From: DASTCC01 sp035711465 | GTDB taxonomy: Bacteria; Acidobacteriota; Vicinamibacteria; Vicinamibacterales; SCN-69-37 | Reading direction: 5' to 3' | DNA length: 10,571 nt | NCBI GenBank assembly: GCA_035711465.1 | Contig: DASTCC010000166.1 | Span: forward strand, 1-10,571 | Shown: piece by piece, positions 7,395 to 10,571 of the stretch | How the letters are laid out: the number at the start of each line of letters is the position of its first letter | How positions within the stretch are numbered: the first letter of the stretch is position 1 | The notes under the pieces: model-generated | What the model was told of the DNA's origin: nothing | Databases searched by the model: none | Seen by the model: the letters and a program-made list of their open reading frames with translations, nothing else | Made by a program: the position numbers and the translations under genes

Positions 7395-7797
7395 CTTCGC
7401 GGCCTCGCAGGCCGCCGCCCGACGCCATCCGCGCGACGATCACGATCGCCGCCACCGCCAGCGCGGCGCCAACGGCGTCGGCGATCCAGTCGTCCAGCGC
7501 CGCCGTGCGGCCGGGCACGAAGCGCTGATGCAGCTCGTCGGTGGCCGCGTACGCCGCCGTCACCAGCCACGCCACCGCGCCTCTCTGCCACGTGATCGAT
7601 CGCCGCTGTCCGTCGGCGCAGCCGCGCAGGACGAGCGCCGCGAGCGTGCCGAACGCCGCGAAGTGCGCGAGGAGATCGGATCGGCCCGGCAGCGCCACCG
7701 ACTCGCGGCTGGATTGCACGAAGATCGCGGCCGCCAGCGCGATGGCCGGGCCCCAGATCCAGGCGAGATGGCGCCAGCGCTCGATCGCGGCCGACAC
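7390..7797 (-). CDS. VanZ-like family small membrane protein
   Basis: From the GTG at 7797 the product is 135 residues with about four hydrophobic segments (12-27, 42-58, 73-85, 103-123). It carries the VanZ-family core: QSSRES after helix 1, SDLLAHFAAFG (40-50), and DELHQRFVPGRTAALDDWIADAVGAALA (87-114) with conserved E88, H90, Q91, R97 and D102/D103. VanZ is linked to teicoplanin resistance in enterococci, but most members are of unknown function, and nothing here points to a glycopeptide cluster. The frame stays open to 8010, but that extension is arginine-rich and overlaps two other genes, so it is rejected. The GTG is 11 bp after the preceding stop; a CTG at 7813 overlapping that stop is a less likely start. 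The stop lies inside the TATAAT of the next gene. Confidence 0.75.
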   Translation of the reverse strand: MSAAIERWRHLAWIWGPAIALAAAIFVQSSRESVALPGRSDLLAHFAAFGTLAALVLRGCADGQRRSITWQRGAVAWLVTAAYAATDELHQRFVPGRTAALDDWIADAVGAALAVAAIVIVARMASGGGLRGREV

Positions 7798-7808
7798 GAA
7801 GGGCTCGG

Positions 7809-7979
7809 TCAGAAGACCAGGTACATCAACCAGCCGAGGACGAGCGCGCCGCCGACGAGCGCGCCGAAGATCTTTCCGCCGACGCGGCGCTGTTCGACCG
7901 CGTCGTCGCGCAGCAGCGTCGCGAAGACGACCGCGACGCAGCCGGCGAAGAGCAGCATCACGCCGAGATGACTGGTCAT
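7809..7979 (-). CDS. 56-residue membrane protein, two predicted helices
   Basis: This short gene starts MTSHLGVMLLFAGCVAV and has two hydrophobic helices (about 5-22 and 36-55) joined by a charged loop LLRDDAVEQRRVGGK. Its start overlaps the stop of the DUF6677-like gene as ATGA (7976-7979), strong support for a real coupled gene rather than the C-terminal part of the longer open frame that reaches 8507, whose upstream part is arginine-rich shadow. I do not recognise a family. The orientation suggests both termini on the same side of the membrane. It ends 11 bp before the VanZ-like start. A helper subunit of one of its neighbours is a reasonable guess, not shown. Confidence 0.7.
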   Translation of the reverse strand: MTSHLGVMLLFAGCVAVVFATLLRDDAVEQRRVGGKIFGALVGGALVLGWLMYLVF

Positions 7980-8401
7980 GATTTCCGCCCCGCCGCCAGG
8001 TCGCGTGCATCGAGCACGACGAGCAGGTTGAGCAGGCCGGCCGTGATCAGGAACGAGTTGCCGTACTCGTAGGTGTCGGCGACCACGCGGCCGGCGCCGA
8101 ACCCCGCGGCCGCGCCGATCAGCCGCGGCACCGCGATCGCCCACTCCGCGATTGCCGCGAGGAAGACGAGCGGGTCGGACAGCTGCAACGGAAACAGCCG
8201 GCCGCCGAACATCAGACCGAAGACGAACATCGCCATCAGCACGACGAAAAACGTCACCGCTTTGCGGGTCTGGCCATGAGACGCGTGCCCGGCGCCGGGT
8301 ACCAGCAGCGCGAGCACGGTGGTGGCGCCGACGCCCAGGCGCGTCTCGTCGGCCGCGGGGGCGACGCGCGCGGCGGTCCCCCGCTTGGTCGGCTGGTTCA
8401 T
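7976..8401 (-). CDS. DUF6677-like multi-helix membrane protein
   Basis: The 141-residue protein has a hydrophilic N-terminus (1-22), then hydrophobic segments at about 24-38, 47-66, 78-97 and 115-131. It contains ALLVPGAGHASHGQTRKAV, a TM2-like motif (proline-glycine-alanine-glycine turn followed by GxxxKA), and a C-terminal YEYGNSFLITAGLLNLLVVLD stretch (111-131). These match my memory of DUF6677 proteins, common in Acidobacteriota and relatives and of unknown function. The name is given with moderate confidence because I could not search. The ATG overlaps the DUF2085 stop as ATGA (8398-8401), and its own stop overlaps the next start the same way, so its translation is coupled on both sides. 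The Shine-Dalgarno candidate GGAG is about 14 bases away, too far for independent initiation. Confidence 0.82.
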   Translation of the reverse strand: MNQPTKRGTAARVAPAADETRLGVGATTVLALLVPGAGHASHGQTRKAVTFFVVLMAMFVFGLMFGGRLFPLQLSDPLVFLAAIAEWAIAVPRLIGAAAGFGAGRVVADTYEYGNSFLITAGLLNLLVVLDARDLAAGRKS

Positions 8402-8856
8402 GCGACGTCAGTGTACTCCATCGATTCGAACCGTCCTGCGGCCGCGCGCACCAGCACCCACGCGATCGTGGCGCCGAGCGGCAGCGCCGACGCCGCGCGC
8501 ATGGCATTGGTCACCGGGGCCGCGCCCGACCACTCGATCGCCAGCGTCAGCGCCGTCGGCACCGCCGCAATCGCCAGCCACCAGCGCGTGCGCTCGCGCA
8601 GACGGCGACGCAGCGCGATCACCGCCGCGATCGCGCCCGCCGGCGCGCCGAAGTAGAGACCCGCGCACCGCCCGCACACGGGCCATTTCACGCCGTCGGT
8701 GTGAAACGATCGCTCGGGCCGCTGATGGCAGATGCGTGACCCGATGGCATAGACGACGGCGGCGCCGACGCCGCCGGTGTGATTGACGCGCGCCGCCGTC
8801 GTGCCCGCGAGCAGCAGCGGCCACACGATCGACGCGGCGACGAGGACCTTCACCAT
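8398..8856 (-). CDS. DUF2085 family membrane protein with CHQ and CGRC motifs
   Basis: This 152-residue protein carries the DUF2085 signature: ICHQRPERSF (42-51) followed by WPVCGRCAGLYFG (58-70), flanked by hydrophobic helices at about 5-22, 72-84, 93-109 and 122-140. The histidine and three cysteines (C43, H44, C61, C64) could bind a metal at the membrane, though the biochemical role of the family is not known to me. The ATG at 8856 was chosen over the GTG at 8853; both overlap the upstream stop (8850-8852). The frame is open back to 9279, but that extension is the arginine-rich shadow of the preceding gene. The stop overlaps the next start as ATGA. It sits in the coupled membrane-protein series. 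Confidence 0.85.
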   Translation of the reverse strand: MVKVLVAASIVWPLLLAGTTAARVNHTGGVGAAVVYAIGSRICHQRPERSFHTDGVKWPVCGRCAGLYFGAPAGAIAAVIALRRRLRERTRWWLAIAAVPTALTLAIEWSGAAPVTNAMRAASALPLGATIAWVLVRAAAGRFESMEYTDVA

Positions 8857-9545
8857 CCGGCGAGCCCGCGCAGCAGCCGGCCCCACCATGGCGCCAGCAC
8901 GGCCTTGAGCAGGATATCGAGGGCCAGCAGGCCGGCGCCGGCGCCGATCCAGCCGCGATGCGCCCGCAGATCGAACCGCGTGCCACTGACGCGCGCGACC
9001 AGCGGACCGGAGAGCACGACGCCGAGGATCACGAAGCCGACGATCCGCACGACCGCCCACGGATGCCATCCGAGCAGCGCCGATGCCACCGGATGCGCGC
9101 TCGCCCCGGTCATGGTGCCGACGTAGTCGCCCATCGAGTTCATGAGCATCGCGCCCATCGGCATCCCCAGCAGGCCGCCGGTCGCGAGCGCGGCCATCGC
9201 AAACACTGCTGCGTATCCGGCGTGGCGAGGGATGAACACGGACGGCTGACTCTCCGGGCCGACGCCGGTCCGCACCCACTCGAGCATCTGCTCACGGTAG
9301 TCCGACTGCAGGAACAGATCGCGTCCGCCGGAGACGTTCCAACCCGCGGCGGCGATGACCGTGGCGACGACGGCCATCGTCGCGGCCCAGACGAGCATGA
9401 TGGCGATGGCGCGCGTCACCCGGCCGGCGCGCAGTTCGCGCACCATCATCCACCAGGCGCCCGCGGCATTCAGGAACGGCATGAGCGCCGGGATGCCGAC
9501 GAGCCAACCCGCCAGATACGACGCCAACGTGAGGAGCACCACCAC
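8850..9545 (-). CDS. Polytopic membrane protein of unknown family
   Basis: The 231-residue product has about six hydrophobic segments (1-14, 17-32, 45-67, 108-127, 160-181 and 198-215). Between the third and fourth lies an extracytoplasmic-looking stretch (about 72-106) with SQPSVFIPRHAGY, and a distinctive GMPMGAMLMNSMGDYVGTMTG segment follows at about 126-146. I do not recognise the family. The start is one of three consecutive GTG codons (9545, 9542, 9539); GGGAGG six bases before the first makes 9545 the best choice and is the strongest Shine-Dalgarno in this region. It follows the adenosine kinase stop by 30 bp, so it is probably co-transcribed, and it overlaps the DUF2085 start by 7 bp. 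Confidence 0.8.
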   Translation of the reverse strand: MVVLLTLASYLAGWLVGIPALMPFLNAAGAWWMMVRELRAGRVTRAIAIMLVWAATMAVVATVIAAAGWNVSGGRDLFLQSDYREQMLEWVRTGVGPESQPSVFIPRHAGYAAVFAMAALATGGLLGMPMGAMLMNSMGDYVGTMTGASAHPVASALLGWHPWAVVRIVGFVILGVVLSGPLVARVSGTRFDLRAHRGWIGAGAGLLALDILLKAVLAPWWGRLLRGLAGW

Positions 9546-9575
9546 GGCTGCCCTCCCGGGTCGAGACGACTGATG

Positions 9576-10520
9576 CTAGCGCGTGAGGTCGAGCTTTCCG
9601 AAGTGCTGCTCGTAGCGCTTCGTGAATTCGGTCCACGTGTAGGAATGCGCCTGCCCGCCGAGATGCTCGAGCGCGTAGGTCGCCGCGACGCTGCCGAGCC
9701 GCGCGCACGTCGCATCGTCGGCGCCGGCCGCGAGCCCCCGCATCAGGCCGGCTCGATAGGCGTCGCCGACGCCGGTCGGATCGGCGATGCGCACCGGCGG
9801 CACGGCCGGGACATCGGTCCGGCTGCCGCCGCGGCGCAGCACGGTCGAGCCGTGCTCGCCGCGCGTCACCACGAGCGCGCCGGCACGGGCGAGTATGTCG
9901 TCCTCGCCGAGACTGGTCTTCTGTTTCAGGAGCTCGAGCTCGTAGTCGTTGACGATCACCAGCGACGCGCCGTCGACGCCCTCGGTCAGCTCCGGCCCGG
10001 ACATGCGGGCGCACTGCTGACCGGGATCGAAGATGAACCTGACGCCGAGCGTCCGGCATTCCTCGGCGTACTGCACCATCGCCGCCGGATCGTTGGGCGA
10101 GATGGTCGCCAGGTCGATCGGGCCGGCGGTCCGGAAGGACAGCTCGGCCGCGTGCGCCATCGCGCCGGTGTAGAACGACGCGATCTGGTTGTTGGCCGAG
10201 TCGGTGCTGCAGAAGAACGACGCGGTGAACTTGCCCGGCACCTGGCGCACCAGCGACGTGTCGATGCCGGCGGCCTCGAGCCACTGCCGGTAGTCGTCGA
10301 AGTCCTGTCCGGCGGTGGCCATCAGCTTCGGCCGCAGCCCGAGGAGCGCCAGCGAATAGGCGATGTTCGGCGCGCAGCCGCCGCGGCGCTTGTCCATCGA
10401 GTCGACGAGGAAGCTGAGGCTGACGCGCGACAGGTGGTCCGGCAGGAAGTGCTCGGTGAACTTCCCCGGGAACGACATCAGGTAGTCGAAGGCGATCGAG
10501 CCGGTGACGATGAGCTTCAT
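9576..10520 (-). CDS. adoK: Adenosine kinase-type PfkB (ribokinase) family kinase
   Basis: The 314-residue kinase closely follows the pattern of mycobacterial adenosine kinase AdoK as I recall it. Shared features are an N-terminal VTGSIAFDYLM, the SLSFLVDSMDKRRGGCAPN lid/substrate region (34-52), NQIASFYTGAM (111-121), a DPGQQ segment (165-169), NDYE (191-194) and the PfkB C-terminal signature DPTGVGDAYRAG (247-258) with catalytic base D253 and the anion-hole glycines. It would phosphorylate adenosine to AMP with ATP in purine salvage; a sugar substrate such as ribose cannot be excluded. The length is complete. The ATG at 10520 is set by homology. The 51 bp beyond it show no Shine-Dalgarno and are low-complexity (repeated AGACAG-type motifs). 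The gene heads the run of membrane-protein genes that follows, but has no evident functional tie to them. Confidence 0.9.
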   Translation of the reverse strand: MKLIVTGSIAFDYLMSFPGKFTEHFLPDHLSRVSLSFLVDSMDKRRGGCAPNIAYSLALLGLRPKLMATAGQDFDDYRQWLEAAGIDTSLVRQVPGKFTASFFCSTDSANNQIASFYTGAMAHAAELSFRTAGPIDLATISPNDPAAMVQYAEECRTLGVRFIFDPGQQCARMSGPELTEGVDGASLVIVNDYELELLKQKTSLGEDDILARAGALVVTRGEHGSTVLRRGGSRTDVPAVPPVRIADPTGVGDAYRAGLMRGLAAGADDATCARLGSVAATYALEHLGGQAHSYTWTEFTKRYEQHFGKLDLTR

Positions 10521-10571
10521 GGGATTCGGCGCCTGTCTGCGTCTGTCGTGGGTGTCTGTCTAGCCGCGAGC

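Noticed and set aside
7399..7415. Terminator at the end of the VanZ-like gene
   Set aside because: There is a perfect 7 bp stem with a 3-base loop, but it lies inside the coding end and is followed by GAAGTATAATCG rather than a T-tract; it may only be coding bias.
7390..8010. 206-codon version of the VanZ-like gene
   Set aside because: The first 70 or so residues are arginine-rich and overlap two other genes; family similarity starts only after the GTG at 7797.
8398..9279. 293-codon version of the DUF2085 gene
   Set aside because: The extra N-terminal part is the shadow of the overlapping 231-residue membrane protein; the recognisable protein starts at 8856.

Overview
The window is very GC-rich, densely packed and coded almost entirely on the minus strand, so transcription runs from high to low coordinates. 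The gene set (a LolC/LolD lipoprotein-release pair, nusB beside ribH and lysS, an adenosine kinase of the mycobacterial AdoK type, a DUF6677-like membrane protein, and a precursor resembling the myxobacterial peptide fulvocin C) together with intergenic gaps filled by 7-8 bp microrepeats suggests a Gram-negative soil bacterium, most likely an Acidobacteriota member of the Vicinamibacteria type. The taxonomy is inference from gene content and style; there is no rRNA or other marker here.

Layout in transcription order. (1) 10520-7390: adenosine kinase, then five small membrane-protein genes (unknown 231-residue protein, DUF2085, DUF6677-like, a 56-residue protein, VanZ-like). The four from 9545 to 7809 are joined by 4-7 bp stop/start overlaps, so they are probably translated as a coupled unit. 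(2) 7379-6597: an enoyl-CoA hydratase/isomerase with a perfect TATAAT about 10 bp before its ATG, suggesting a leaderless mRNA. (3) 6499-4116: ribH, nusB and lysS, with overlaps or 3 bp gaps. (4) 3923-1996: lolC and lolD, followed by a probable terminator. (5) 1909-1: an independent module with its own promoter, coding for a secreted fulvocin-C-like cysteine-rich precursor, a membrane-anchored thioredoxin-fold protein with a CxxC site, and a polytopic membrane protein cut by the window edge. This module is visibly less GC-rich than the rest and is the most accessory-looking part.

How the genes work together. Region 5 reads as a small secreted-peptide system: an eight-cysteine peptide, a tethered disulfide enzyme that could form or repair its bonds, and an unidentified membrane partner. 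Regions 3 and 4 are housekeeping: riboflavin synthesis, rRNA antitermination, lysine tRNA charging and lipoprotein release to the outer membrane. Region 1 pairs purine salvage with poorly known envelope proteins.

The other notable layer is non-coding. The lysS-lolC gap is one long imperfect palindrome built from roughly 8 bp units, and the gap between the enoyl-CoA hydratase gene and ribH is 13 consecutive 7 bp units in strict register. Both arrays run right up to start codons that lack a visible Shine-Dalgarno sequence. No tRNA, rRNA, CRISPR array or insertion sequence was seen. No gap in this window exceeds 300 bp.
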